From G963704535 sp963704535 (lineage in GTDB: Bacteria; Chloroflexota; Chloroflexia; Chloroflexales; Roseiflexaceae), in contig OY969916.1 of NCBI GenBank assembly GCA_963704535.1, positions 3,844,001 through 3,908,000 on the forward strand: a stretch of 64,000 nucleotides of DNA, read 5' to 3'. The position numbers and the translations under genes were made by a program. The notes below the pieces were generated by a model. The model was not told where the DNA came from. It saw only the letters and a program-made list of their open reading frames with translations, and made no database searches. Positions 55,085 through 63,550 of the stretch are shown here, one piece after another. The stretch's first letter is position 1. Every line of letters starts with the position of its first letter.

Positions 55085-56284
55085 ATGCGGATATTGATGC
55101 TTGATAACGAGTTCCCGCCGCTTGGTGGCGGCATGGGCACAGCGAACGAGGCATTGCTGCGGCGCTACGCCGGCCGGCCCGACCTGGAGATCGATCTGGT
55201 CACCTCGGCGCTGGGCAGCAAGCCGGAACGGGAGCAGTTTGCCGAGCAGATCCGAATCCTCAAGGTGCCGGTGCGCAACCGCAATATCCACCATTCCACC
55301 AATCGCGAGCTGCTGGCCTATGCGGCGCGGGCGCTGCCGCTGGCGCTTAAGCTGCACCGCCGGCAGCCGTATGATTTCTGCCTGGCCTGGAGCGTGGTGC
55401 CGGCCGGGGGCGTGGCGCTGGCGCTGCGGCGGTTGAGCGGGCTGCCCTATATGGTCTGGGTCAGCGGCCCGGATATTCCAGGGTTCGAGCAGCGCTACCG
55501 GCGGATCTACCCGCTGCTCACGCCGGCCATCCGGGCTGTCTGGCACGGGGCAACGCCCGTGATCGCCAAGTGCGCGGAGGAGATCGAGATGATCCACGGG
55601 CTGGATCGGCGCGTCCTGGTCACGCTCATCCCCAATGGCGTGGACCTGGCGGCCTTCCAGCCTGGCCCGCCCATCCCCGACGCCGGCCCGCTCGAGGTCA
55701 TCTGTGTCGCGCGCCTGATCGAGCGCAAGGGGCAGCATCATTTGATCGAAGCAGTGCAGCGACTCGCGGCGGATGGTCTCGACGTGAATCTGAGCCTGGT
55801 GGGGACCGGCGACTCGCTGAACGATTACCAGGCACTAGCGCGGCGGCTGGGGGTCGAGCGGCGGGTGCGGTTTGTGGGCTACGTGTCGCGTGAGGCGATC
55901 CCGGCGCACTTCGCGGCCGCGCATGTGTTCGCGCTGCCGTCGTACAACGAGGGCATGGCGATCGCCGCGCTGGAGGCGATGGGCGCTGGCCTCCCGGTGG
56001 TGCTGACGCGCACCGGCGGCACAGCCGACCTGGTCGAGGAGGGCGTGAACGGCTTGACGTTCGACTGGGCCGACGTGGGGACGCTGGCGGCCCATCTGCG
56101 CCGCCTGGCGACCGACCGGGCGCTGGCGCGGCAGTTAGGCGCGGCCTCACGCGTGCGGGCACAGCAGTTCTCGTGGGATACAATCGCCGAGCGGTTTCTG
56201 GAGGTGTTCGCGGTGCCGCTCCGAGAGAAAGGGGGTTTGAGGGGGCAGCCCCCTCAGTCTTCCCCCACCCACAGTATAAAGTAG
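55085..56284 (+). CDS. GT4-family glycosyltransferase with repeat-derived C-terminus
   Basis: GT-B glycosyltransferase of 399 aa. The first domain starts RILMLDNEFPPLGGGMGTAN (acceptor-side Gly-rich loop). In the donor domain are VARLIERKGQHHLIEA, LPSYNEGMAIAALEAMGAGL (E-x7-E) and VVLTRTGGTADLVEEGVNGL. The last ~22 residues (REKGGLRGQPPQSSPTHSIK) come from the palindromic element copy F, so the natural stop was lost or replaced. It lies 6 nt after the GT2 gene and probably shares its transcript. Confidence 0.88.
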   Translation: MRILMLDNEFPPLGGGMGTANEALLRRYAGRPDLEIDLVTSALGSKPEREQFAEQIRILKVPVRNRNIHHSTNRELLAYAARALPLALKLHRRQPYDFCLAWSVVPAGGVALALRRLSGLPYMVWVSGPDIPGFEQRYRRIYPLLTPAIRAVWHGATPVIAKCAEEIEMIHGLDRRVLVTLIPNGVDLAAFQPGPPIPDAGPLEVICVARLIERKGQHHLIEAVQRLAADGLDVNLSLVGTGDSLNDYQALARRLGVERRVRFVGYVSREAIPAHFAAAHVFALPSYNEGMAIAALEAMGAGLPVVLTRTGGTADLVEEGVNGLTFDWADVGTLAAHLRRLATDRALARQLGAASRVRAQQFSWDTIAERFLEVFAVPLREKGGLRGQPPQSSPTHSIK

Positions 56285-56311
56285 GACGGCATCACTCGAA
56301 GCCTTGTCTAA
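56224..56311. repeat. Palindromic element, copy F (5'-truncated)
   Basis: Core AAAGGGGGTTTGAGGGGG-CAG-CCCCCTCAGTCTTCCCCCAC, then TATAAAGTA and CCTTGTCTAA at 56302-56311. Its left end is inside the coding sequence of the GT4 gene. Confidence 0.78.
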
Positions 56312-56322
56312 ATCATGACAGA

Positions 56323-56491
56323 AGTTACGCGGTGGCGTCCACAACGCCGCTCTTGCCTGCGGCAGCAAGGTACTTCATGCATCTTTTTTATCGACGATTT
56401 TTGCCCGACCGGGCAAAAATCGTCGATAAAAGGAAGAAAAGTACCACTCTGCCGAAGGCCGAGACTACACCTGGGAGATAACTGCGTAACT
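56323..56491. repeat. 169-bp palindromic element of a second family
   Basis: AGTTACGC (56323-56330) and GCGTAACT (56484-56491) at the ends, GGTACTT and AAGTACC inside, and at the centre a perfect inverted repeat of 21-bp arms (56387-56407 and 56410-56430) around 2 bp. Different from the MITE family described elsewhere in the window. It lies between the GT4 and methyltransferase genes and follows copy F directly. Confidence 0.72.
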
Positions 56492-56531
56492 CCTATCAAT
56501 AAAGACCGCGAAGGCATAAAAGGAGCAAGCT

Positions 56532-57251
56532 ATGACCTCGGTGGATACGGTTGATTATGAGGCGATCTGGAGCGATGTATGGGGCGATATGCAGAAGTAT
56601 GGCCCGATCCACCGGCACCACCGGCGAATTTTTAATCAGATGGTTGCCGATCTGCCCAAGGATGAGGTGCTGACAGTGGCGGATATCGGCTGTGGCGAGG
56701 GGTCGAATTTGCTGTACTTAAAGCACGTGTTTCCCAATGCGACACTCTTCGGGATCGATGTGTCGCGAAAAGCGATCGAGAAAGCCAGGTCGCTCGTCGA
56801 TGCCGAGTTCGTGGTCCTTGATGCACAGGGGGATTATCCGCTGAGAAATTTCGACTTCGTTATTTCATCGGATGTGATCGAGCACCTGGAAGATGATATG
56901 TCGGCGCTTAGAAATATCTATCGTATCACCAAAAAATACGCGCTGATAGCCAGCGTCCAGGGGCGCATGCGCGAGTTCGAGAAGAAGATCGGCCATATTC
57001 GAAGCTATGAGTATGGCGAGCTTCAACAGAAGCTGGAATCGGTCGGGTTCACGACGGTGCGGGTGGTCGAGTGGGGATTCCCGTTCTATTCGCCGATCTA
57101 CCGCGAGCTGTTTAACATTGGGTCGGTCGAAGAGGTGAGTCACGGCAAGTACGGTTTGGTGAAAAAACTGCTCTGTCAGGTGCTGTATGGCTTATTTTCC
57201 CTGAATAGAAGCGACAAGGGCGATATTATTTTTGTGCTGGTGAAAAAGTAG
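56532..57251 (+). CDS. Class I SAM-dependent methyltransferase
   Basis: Protein of 239 aa with the Rossmann SAM-binding core: motif I VADIGCGEGSN (about residues 49-59), LFGIDVSRKAIEKA (motif II region), VVLDAQGDYPL and FDFVISSDVIEHLEDD (post-motif). The type is that of Methyltransf_11/23, often used in envelope sugar or lipid modification. AAAAGGAGC precedes the ATG. It is AT-richer than the neighbouring genes. Its place in the glycan cluster suggests a methylated sugar; the substrate is not known. Confidence 0.88.
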   Translation: MTSVDTVDYEAIWSDVWGDMQKYGPIHRHHRRIFNQMVADLPKDEVLTVADIGCGEGSNLLYLKHVFPNATLFGIDVSRKAIEKARSLVDAEFVVLDAQGDYPLRNFDFVISSDVIEHLEDDMSALRNIYRITKKYALIASVQGRMREFEKKIGHIRSYEYGELQQKLESVGFTTVRVVEWGFPFYSPIYRELFNIGSVEEVSHGKYGLVKKLLCQVLYGLFSLNRSDKGDIIFVLVKK

Positions 57252-57276
57252 CTGTGACCAGCCGACGGAGCCTAAT

Positions 57277-58245
57277 GTGACCGCTAGCCGCAAGCGTTTA
57301 TGGCTGCTCCTGATTTCAGACCATTGTGACGATCTGTTTGATGGCCTGGCTGTTTTGGGGGGTGGATTGGCCGCGCCTGCTGGCCTCACTGGCCAATATC
57401 CGCTGGGAGCTGATCGTACTGGGCATTCTGTTCCTGTTGGTCTGCCATGCGGTCAATATTGTGCGCTGGCGCTATTTGTTGCAGCCGCAAGCGACCGGCT
57501 ACGGGACATTGCTGGTGTTCTACGGCGCCGGCTTGTTCAGCAATAATTTCCTGCCCACCGGCATCGGCGGCGATGGCGTGCGGGCCGCGCTGTTGAGCCG
57601 GGTGGTTTCCCCAGGCCGGGCAATCGTATCGGTGGCACTGGACCGCGGGATCGGGCTGATTGCGTTGAGCGCGCTTTTTACGGCCGGATGGTGGATCGGG
57701 CTGCCGCCGGCCCTGGAGATCGGCGGCGGGCAGGTCGCGGAGAGAACGGCGGGCCTACTGCCGCTGATCCTGGCAGCCGGCGCACTGGTGGTCGCGGCGG
57801 CGATGGTCTGGCGGCTCGTGCCGGGTGTTCGCGTGAGGCTGTGGGGCTGGCTGGCTCGCTGGGCCAGCGTTGGGACCCGCCGCACTGGACGCTCGGCCAG
57901 TGGGCGCGCTGTTTCGCCGGCGGCTATGCGCTATCGGTCTTCTCGCACCTGTGTATCGTCGCCGCCATGTGGGTCATCCTGTTGGCGATCCAGATCGAGG
58001 TTCCCGTCGTCGCGGCGATCTGGCTGGTGCTGCTGTCGAGTGTGTCGCTGCTGTTGCCGGTGGCGGTGAACGGCATCGGGGTGGTCGAGGGGGTCTACAT
58101 CCTGGTGTTGAGCAGCTATGGCGTGCCCACGTCGGTTGGGGTGGGCTTCGCGGTGGTGATGCGGATGGTCGCGCTGGCGGTGAGCCTGAGCGGCGGGCTG
58201 GCGCTGTTGCAGCGCTGGGTGCCCATTTTTGAGGTCAAAGGTTGA
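57277..58245 (+). CDS. Lysylphosphatidylglycerol synthase TM-region/UPF0104 flippase-like protein (two frameshifts)
   Basis: Composite of about 322 aa, normal for the family. Starts with GTG at 57277 (GGAG upstream): MTASRKRLWLLLIS. Near 57318 it moves by one base to IVTICLMAWLFWGVDWPRLL, and near 57855 back to GQWARCFAGGYALSVFSHLC. About eight TM helices are seen. Hallmarks are GLFSNNFLPTGIGGDGVRAA and VNGIGVVEGVYIL. Family members are thought to move lipid-linked material or to be tied to lipid/peptidyl transfer; in glycan clusters they are often lipid-linked-sugar transporters. Both breaks are small and may be sequencing errors. Confidence 0.78.
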
Positions 58246-58249
58246 ACGC

Positions 58250-59531
58250 ATGCATGAAGCGCGACAAAGCGAGCGAGATGGTGTCATGCGACAGTTGACC
58301 TGGCGCGGCCTACGAATTACGCTTCCGGCGTGGCGGGGCCTGGACCAGGCCGACTTGCAACTGCTGGGCCTGTGGCTGCTGCTGCGCCTGTTGACCTGGG
58401 CCTGGGCAGCGCTGGTCGCGCCGCTGCGCCCGCTGACCGAGCGTGAGCAGACGATCGCGGCCTGGCCGCCGTCGGCGCCGTTCGGCGCGTGGCTTGAGCG
58501 GGTGCTGCTGGCGCCGTGGGAGCGCCGCGACGCCGTGTACTACATCAATATCGTGGTGCGCGGCTACCGCCTCGACGACGGCACGGCCTCGTTTCATCCG
58601 CTGCTGTCCTGGCTGGCGACGCCGATCGCCTGGCTGGTCGGCTCGCCGCTGCTGGCCCTGATGCTAGTGGTTTCGCTGGCCAGCGCGCTGCTGCTGCTGG
58701 CCTTTGAGCGGCTGGCGCGGCTGGACCTGGCGCCCGATGCGGCGCGAACCGGCACGCTGCTGCTGGCGTTCTCGCCGCTGGGGTTTATCCTGTTCACTCC
58801 CTACACCGAAAGCGTGTTTCTGCTCTGCGGGGTGCTGTGCCTGCTGTGGGCACGGCAGCGCTCGTGGTGGCTAGCCGGCCTGGCTGGTGGGCTGGCAGCG
58901 CTCACACGCCAGCAGGGCATCTTCCTGGCGCTGCCGCTGGCCTGGGAGCTGTGGGAGGCCAGCGGGCGGCGCTGGCGCGACGCCCTGGCGGCCTGGCGCG
59001 CTTGGCTGGCGCTGACGCTGGTCCCGGCGGGCCTGCTGGTCTGGCTAGTCTACCGCGCCATCGTGCTGAACGACCTGCGCGCCGACCTGAGCGACCCGCA
59101 GGCGCTGATCTTCTCGCTGCTGATCTCGTCGAGCACTAAGAATGTCGTGCCGGTGCAGGAGTTTCTGTGGCCGTGGCAGGCGCTGGGGCTGGCCTTGCAG
59201 AAGTTCTCGTACGCGCCTGAGTACAGCTTGATGATCGACCTGGTGCTGGGGGCCGGGTTCGTGGTGCTGCTGACCGCCGCCTGGCGCCATATGCGCGCCA
59301 GCTACCGGATCTACGCGGTGGCGATCACGCTGATCAGCTTCAGCTTTCACACCGGGATGCTGTTCCCGTACTTTTCGCTGCCGCGCCACCTGTACGTGGC
59401 CTTCCCGGTCTTTATCGGGCTGGGGCTCAGTGTTCCAGCGGCCGAGGGCGCGGGTGCTGATGGTCACCGGCGGGCTGGTGATGTCGCTGTTCCTGTTGAC
59501 GCAGTATGTGCTTGAGGGGTGGGTGCCCTGA
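58250..59531 (+). CDS. PIG-V-like GT-C mannosyltransferase (frameshift near the end)
   Basis: Composite of about 426 aa with about ten TM helices. WERRDAVYYINIVVRGYRLD (about residues 85-105) is the catalytic first loop with the acidic pair of PIG-V type enzymes, followed by FHPLLSWLATPIAWLV and FSPLGFILFTPYTESVFLLC. Near 59440 one base too many shifts the frame; corrected, the end is ARVLMVTGGLVMSLFLLTQY to the TGA at 59529-59531, which overlaps the next ATG by one base (TGATG) and so fits coupled translation. The start is uncertain (58250 or 58286). The sugar is inferred to be mannose-like only from the family. Confidence 0.78.
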
Positions 59532-60769
59532 TGAATCCAGCGCGCTCCATCCGCAGAACCTCGCCGCTCGCCTGGCTGGCACGCGGCGCGCTGTTCCTGA
59601 ACCTGAGCCTGGGCCTGAGCTACGTCGGGCTGTGGCTGATATTGGCGCAGCAGGGGATGTTTTGGCGGGCTGATTTCAGCGCCTACTACACCGGCTGGGC
59701 GATCGTTCGCGACGGGCTGGGCGAGCAACTGTACGATTTCGACCTCCAGACGCGCTACCAGCAGCAGATCCTGGAGGGCCGCAGCTTCAGCCAGGGCTTG
59801 CTGCCCTACCTCAATCCACCCCACGCGACGCTCCCATTCGTGCCGCTGGCCCTGCTGACGCGCGCCGATGCCTTCTGGGTCTGGTCGCTGGTCCAGGCCG
59901 CCCTGCTGGTCTGGGTGTTCCGCTTCCTGTGGCGCCTTTCCAAGGGCTGGGCACCGGGCGAGCGCCGGCTGCTGCTGGCCACAGTGGCCGCCTTTCCGCC
60001 GCTGCTGTTCAGCATCCAGCTTGGCGCGTTCTCGCTGCTGATGCTGGTGTGCCTGCTGCACTATTACTGGGCGCTGAAGCAGGGCCGCGAGCGCCAGGCC
60101 GGGCTGTGGCTGCTGCTTGGGACGATCAAGCCGCAGGTCATGCTGCTGCCCGGCTGCGCGCTGCTGGGCGGGCGGCGCTGGCGGCTGCTCGCTGGGCTGC
60201 TGGCCGGCGGCGCCGCGCTGGTGGCGCTCTCCTCCGCGCTGCTGGGCTGGCACATCTGGGCCGACTTTCTCGGCGCGCTGCGTACAGTCAACGGCTTTTT
60301 TGGCGTCTACGGGATCGTCCCGACCACGATGTACAATTTCAAAGGCACGCTCGCGCTGCTCCTGGGCAACGACCAGGGCGCGCTGATCAACAGCATCAGC
60401 CTGGCCGCGCTGCTGGTCGCCGCCGCGCTCACGCTACTGATCTGGCGCGGCCCGTACTCGCCGCAGAATCCCGACTTTGAGCTGCGAATGGGGCTGACAT
60501 TCGCGCTGGGTCTGCTGTTCTGCCCGCACCTGCACCCGCAAGACGGCGTCATGCTGATCGCCCCGGCGCTACTCTTCTACCTCTACCTACGCCAACGCGA
60601 CCTGCCGCGGCAAGCCTACGCCGCCTTTATGTTGAGCTGCCCGCTGATCATCCTGATCGCCGAATTTACGGTCGGCGGGGGGCTGGGCATACGGGCGCCG
60701 GTCGTGATGCTGGCGGCGCTGGCGATATGGATGGGCAAGGCGCTGGCCAGACCCGCACACGGGAAGTGA
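59531..60769 (+). CDS. GT87-family (DUF2029) membrane glycosyltransferase 1
   Basis: GT-C enzyme of 412 aa with about 10 TM helices. The periplasmic loop WRADFSAYYTGWAIVRDGLG, then NPPHATLPFVPLALL, is typical of polyprenyl-phosphate mannose or arabinose transferases of family GT87. A further mark is LLLGTIKPQVMLLPG (the KP in a TM end, conserved in the family). The start overlaps the preceding stop by one base (TGATG). First of three GT87-like genes in a row. The acceptor is unknown, probably an envelope glycan or a glycoprotein. Confidence 0.85.
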   Translation: MNPARSIRRTSPLAWLARGALFLNLSLGLSYVGLWLILAQQGMFWRADFSAYYTGWAIVRDGLGEQLYDFDLQTRYQQQILEGRSFSQGLLPYLNPPHATLPFVPLALLTRADAFWVWSLVQAALLVWVFRFLWRLSKGWAPGERRLLLATVAAFPPLLFSIQLGAFSLLMLVCLLHYYWALKQGRERQAGLWLLLGTIKPQVMLLPGCALLGGRRWRLLAGLLAGGAALVALSSALLGWHIWADFLGALRTVNGFFGVYGIVPTTMYNFKGTLALLLGNDQGALINSISLAALLVAAALTLLIWRGPYSPQNPDFELRMGLTFALGLLFCPHLHPQDGVMLIAPALLFYLYLRQRDLPRQAYAAFMLSCPLIILIAEFTVGGGLGIRAPVVMLAALAIWMGKALARPAHGK

Positions 60770-60776
60770 CACACTT

Positions 60777-62084
60777 ATGCGTACAGGTTCGGTATCGACG
60801 ACAACAGAGCTTTCGCCACAGCGCGCCCGCCTGATCGGGGCGATCGGCTACGCGCTGATCGCGACCGGCACCATCCTGCTGCTGGCACGGGTGCTTGGTA
60901 TCATGGTGTCCTTCTCGGATTTTACCTACGATTATGTCACGGCCCAGGCATTCCTCGACAGGCGCTCGATCTACTCCGAGTTCTCGCCGACCGACCTGAG
61001 CGCCGCCAGGCTCGGGACCGCCGCGCCACTCGAACGGGCCGCGCCATTCACCAATATCCATCCGCCCTTTGACGCCTTGCTGTTCGCCCCGCTGGCACTG
61101 TTACCCTACAATCTGGCGGCGCTGCTGTGGAGTGCGCTATCTTTCGCATTATATGTCTGGATCGCCATAACGATCATCGGCGAACTCGACATCCAGCTCG
61201 CCGGCCACTGGCGGATCTTGCTGATCGGGATGGGGCTATGCTGGTACCCGCTACTAATGCACATTGCGTTAGGCCAACTTTCACTGCTGATTGTCGGCTG
61301 TCTGATCGGCTGCTGGGCCTTGCTGCGGCACCAGCGCGACGGGTGGGCCGGGGTGCTGCTGGGGCTGGCCTGCCTGATCAAGCTCTACCCGGCGCTGCTG
61401 GTGCTGGTCCTGCTGCTGCGGCGGCGCTGGCGGGCCGCCGGCGCGGCGCTGGGCACGATCGCGGCCGGCGGCCTGCTGACGCTGCTCCTGGTCGGGCCGG
61501 GCGATGTGCTGCGCTACGGCATGCAGGTGATATCGCAGGCGACCGGCGAGCACGGTTTGTCGCCGGTCAATGCCTCATTGGCCGGCGTACTTGGTCGCCT
61601 GCTGAGCACTGGTCCCTGGGTGACGCCCCTGGTCGACGCGCCGCGGGCGGCGTCGGCGCTGTTCGTATTGATCGCTCTGGGCTTGTTGACGCTGCTCGCA
61701 CGCCAGCAGACGCGGCTGGCGCCGACGGCCGCGGGCGATGACCGGGCCTGGGCGCTCGGCTGCATCGCCATGCTGCTGCTCTCGCCGATCACCTGGCAGC
61801 ACAGCTTTCCCGCGCTGCTCTTGCCGCTCGGCCTGCTGCTGCGCAACGCGCAACTCCGCCCCGAGCGGGCCGGCATCGCTCTGCTGCTGCTGACGGCGCT
61901 GCTGGTTTCGCTGCCGGATGTCTCGCTCGCTCGTGTGCTCATGAACTACTACAGCCCCTACAACATGCCCTGGTTCGCCGCCCTGGCGCTGCTGGCGCCA
62001 ACGATCGGCATGGCGCTGCTGTGGTGGCAGGTCGGCACCCGGCTGGATCGGCGGGTGCAGGATACGTCAACGGCATCAATCTGA
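60777..62084 (+). CDS. GT87-family membrane glycosyltransferase 2
   Basis: GT-C protein of 435 aa, 7 nt after the first copy. Loop 1: FSDFTYDYVTAQAFLDRRSI; NIHPPFDALLFAPLALLPY; then CWYPLLMHIALGQLSLLIV and LLGLACLIKLYPALLVLVLL, all family marks. Ten or more TM helices. It is close in sequence to the third copy at 62.2 kb (HPPFD, GLxLCWYP, IALGQxSxLIV, CLIKLxP) and more distant from the first, so copies 2 and 3 arose by tandem duplication. Confidence 0.85.
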   Translation: MRTGSVSTTTELSPQRARLIGAIGYALIATGTILLLARVLGIMVSFSDFTYDYVTAQAFLDRRSIYSEFSPTDLSAARLGTAAPLERAAPFTNIHPPFDALLFAPLALLPYNLAALLWSALSFALYVWIAITIIGELDIQLAGHWRILLIGMGLCWYPLLMHIALGQLSLLIVGCLIGCWALLRHQRDGWAGVLLGLACLIKLYPALLVLVLLLRRRWRAAGAALGTIAAGGLLTLLLVGPGDVLRYGMQVISQATGEHGLSPVNASLAGVLGRLLSTGPWVTPLVDAPRAASALFVLIALGLLTLLARQQTRLAPTAAGDDRAWALGCIAMLLLSPITWQHSFPALLLPLGLLLRNAQLRPERAGIALLLLTALLVSLPDVSLARVLMNYYSPYNMPWFAALALLAPTIGMALLWWQVGTRLDRRVQDTSTASI

Positions 62085-62099
62085 AGGCTTTATTGCTAA

Positions 62100-62188
62100 A
62101 GCGGGAAAAAAGGGGGTTTGAGGGGGCTGCTCCCTCAGTCTCCCCCACTCATACTGTAAAGTAACGGCGCCACCGAAATCTTATCTAA
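62100..62188. repeat. Palindromic element, copy G (5'-truncated)
   Basis: AAAAAAGGGGGTTTGAGGGGG-CTG-CTCCCTCAGTCTCCCCCAC, then CTGTAAAGTA and TCTTATCTAA at the end. It separates GT87 copies 2 and 3. Confidence 0.78.
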
Positions 62189-62203
62189 CCGGATGACGGA
62201 ATT

Positions 62204-63550
62204 ATGCAAACAGACACATTTTTGATCCCTTGTCAGCCCTCGACGCGGCGCGTATGGCTGATTACCGTAATAAGCTACTTGTTGATCGGGCTCGGCTTGC
62301 TGCTGCTGGAGCAGCGGATGATCAATATCACCATCGTCAGTTCCGACTTCACCCAGGATTATGTCGCCGGCCTGGCGCTGCGCGAAGGGCGCTCGATCTA
62401 TTCCCCGTTCACGCCGGCAGATATCGCCGCCGAGAAGCTCGGCCTGGGCTACGCGCTTTATACGCCGTACGGATTCGCCAATAACCATCCACCCTTCGAC
62501 ACGGTGCTGTTCCTACCCTTGACGCTCCTGCCGTACGATCGGGCGATTATGATCTGGAGCGTGCTCGCGCTGCTGCTGTATCTGCTGTGTGGCGAGCTGG
62601 TCTTGCGCGAGCTGAAGATTGAGCTGGCCCACCACTGGAAGCTGCTGCTGGCCGGCCTGGCACTGTGCTGGTACCCGTTCCAGGCTCACATCGCGCTGGG
62701 CCAGTGGTCGATGTTGATCGTCGCCGGCGTGCTTGGTTGCTGGGCATTGCTGCGCCGCCGGCGCGATACGGCTGCGGGCGTGTTGTTGGGGATCGCCTGC
62801 CTGATCAAGCTCTTCCCCGGTATGATCGTCCTCTATTTGCTGCTGCGGCGGCGCTGGCGCGCGGCGGGGGCGGCGTGCGCCACCATGGCGGTTGGTGGGC
62901 TGCTGACGCTGGCGATCGTCGGCGTTGACGATATGCTTGAGTATGTCCGGCGGGTCGCGCCGCTGGACGCGATCGAGTTTGCCCCCGCGCCGATCAACCA
63001 CTCGCTGACGGCGGTGTTCCACCGGCTGTTTGGCGATGGGGCATGGGTGGTGGCGCTGATACCAGCACCGTGGATTATACCGAGCCTGGTTGCGCTGTCC
63101 GGCCTTGGCCTGGTCGGGCTGCTGGCATACCAGGTCTGGCGCACGCCGCCCACTCGGCGAGGGCATAATATGACGTTTGCGCTGGCCTGTATCGCGATGT
63201 TGCTGGCCTCGCCGCTCACCTGGCAGCACATTTTCCCGATTCTGATGTGCCCGCTGGGGCTGCTGCTGCTGGACCAACGCGAGCGCTTCGATGGGCGCAG
63301 GCTGGCGCTGGCGCTGGTGGCGCTGGCGATGGTCTCCATCCCCGACATCGAGATCGGGCGGGCGCTAATGAGCCTCTACGAGCCCTACCGCGCGCCCTGG
63401 TATGCCGGCCTGCCCATGTCGTTGCCCACGATCGGGCTGATGATGATCGGGTGGCTGCTGTTTAAGAAGGGGAGTTTGAGGGAGTGGCCTCCTCAAGAAC
63501 CCTCTCCACCACGAATCGCGAGTGAGACAAGGATAACGAAACAACAGTGA
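62204..63550 (+). CDS. GT87-family membrane glycosyltransferase 3
   Basis: GT-C protein of 448 aa. Loop 1 SSDFTQDYVAGLALREGRSI, then NNHPPFDTVLFLPLTLLPYD; CWYPFQAHIALGQWSMLIVA; LLGIACLIKLFPGMIVLYLL. Nine to eleven TM helices. The last TM helix is followed by KKGSLREWPPQEPSPPRI, an end made from a diverged copy of the palindromic element (H), so the C-terminus was probably changed by insertion. The stop overlaps the next GTG (GTGA). Paralogue of copy 2. Confidence 0.85.
   Translation: MQTDTFLIPCQPSTRRVWLITVISYLLIGLGLLLLEQRMINITIVSSDFTQDYVAGLALREGRSIYSPFTPADIAAEKLGLGYALYTPYGFANNHPPFDTVLFLPLTLLPYDRAIMIWSVLALLLYLLCGELVLRELKIELAHHWKLLLAGLALCWYPFQAHIALGQWSMLIVAGVLGCWALLRRRRDTAAGVLLGIACLIKLFPGMIVLYLLLRRRWRAAGAACATMAVGGLLTLAIVGVDDMLEYVRRVAPLDAIEFAPAPINHSLTAVFHRLFGDGAWVVALIPAPWIIPSLVALSGLGLVGLLAYQVWRTPPTRRGHNMTFALACIAMLLASPLTWQHIFPILMCPLGLLLLDQRERFDGRRLALALVALAMVSIPDIEIGRALMSLYEPYRAPWYAGLPMSLPTIGLMMIGWLLFKKGSLREWPPQEPSPPRIASETRITKQQ
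63466..63517. repeat. Palindromic element, diverged copy H inside a coding sequence
   Basis: AAGGGGAGTTTGAGGGAG-TGG-CCTCCTCAAGAACCCTCTCCACC resembles the core of the family with several changes. It codes the C-terminal tail of GT87 copy 3. Confidence 0.55.

Noticed and set aside
54167..55741. 524-codon minus-strand frame across two glycosyltransferase genes
   Set aside because: Spans two clear genes of the other strand and has a His/Gln/Arg-rich composition with no motif.
56387..56430. Central palindrome at 56.4 kb as a plain terminator
   Set aside because: It is enclosed by further matching ends (56323 and 56491) and lies 100 nt past the preceding stop, so a mobile or structural element explains more.
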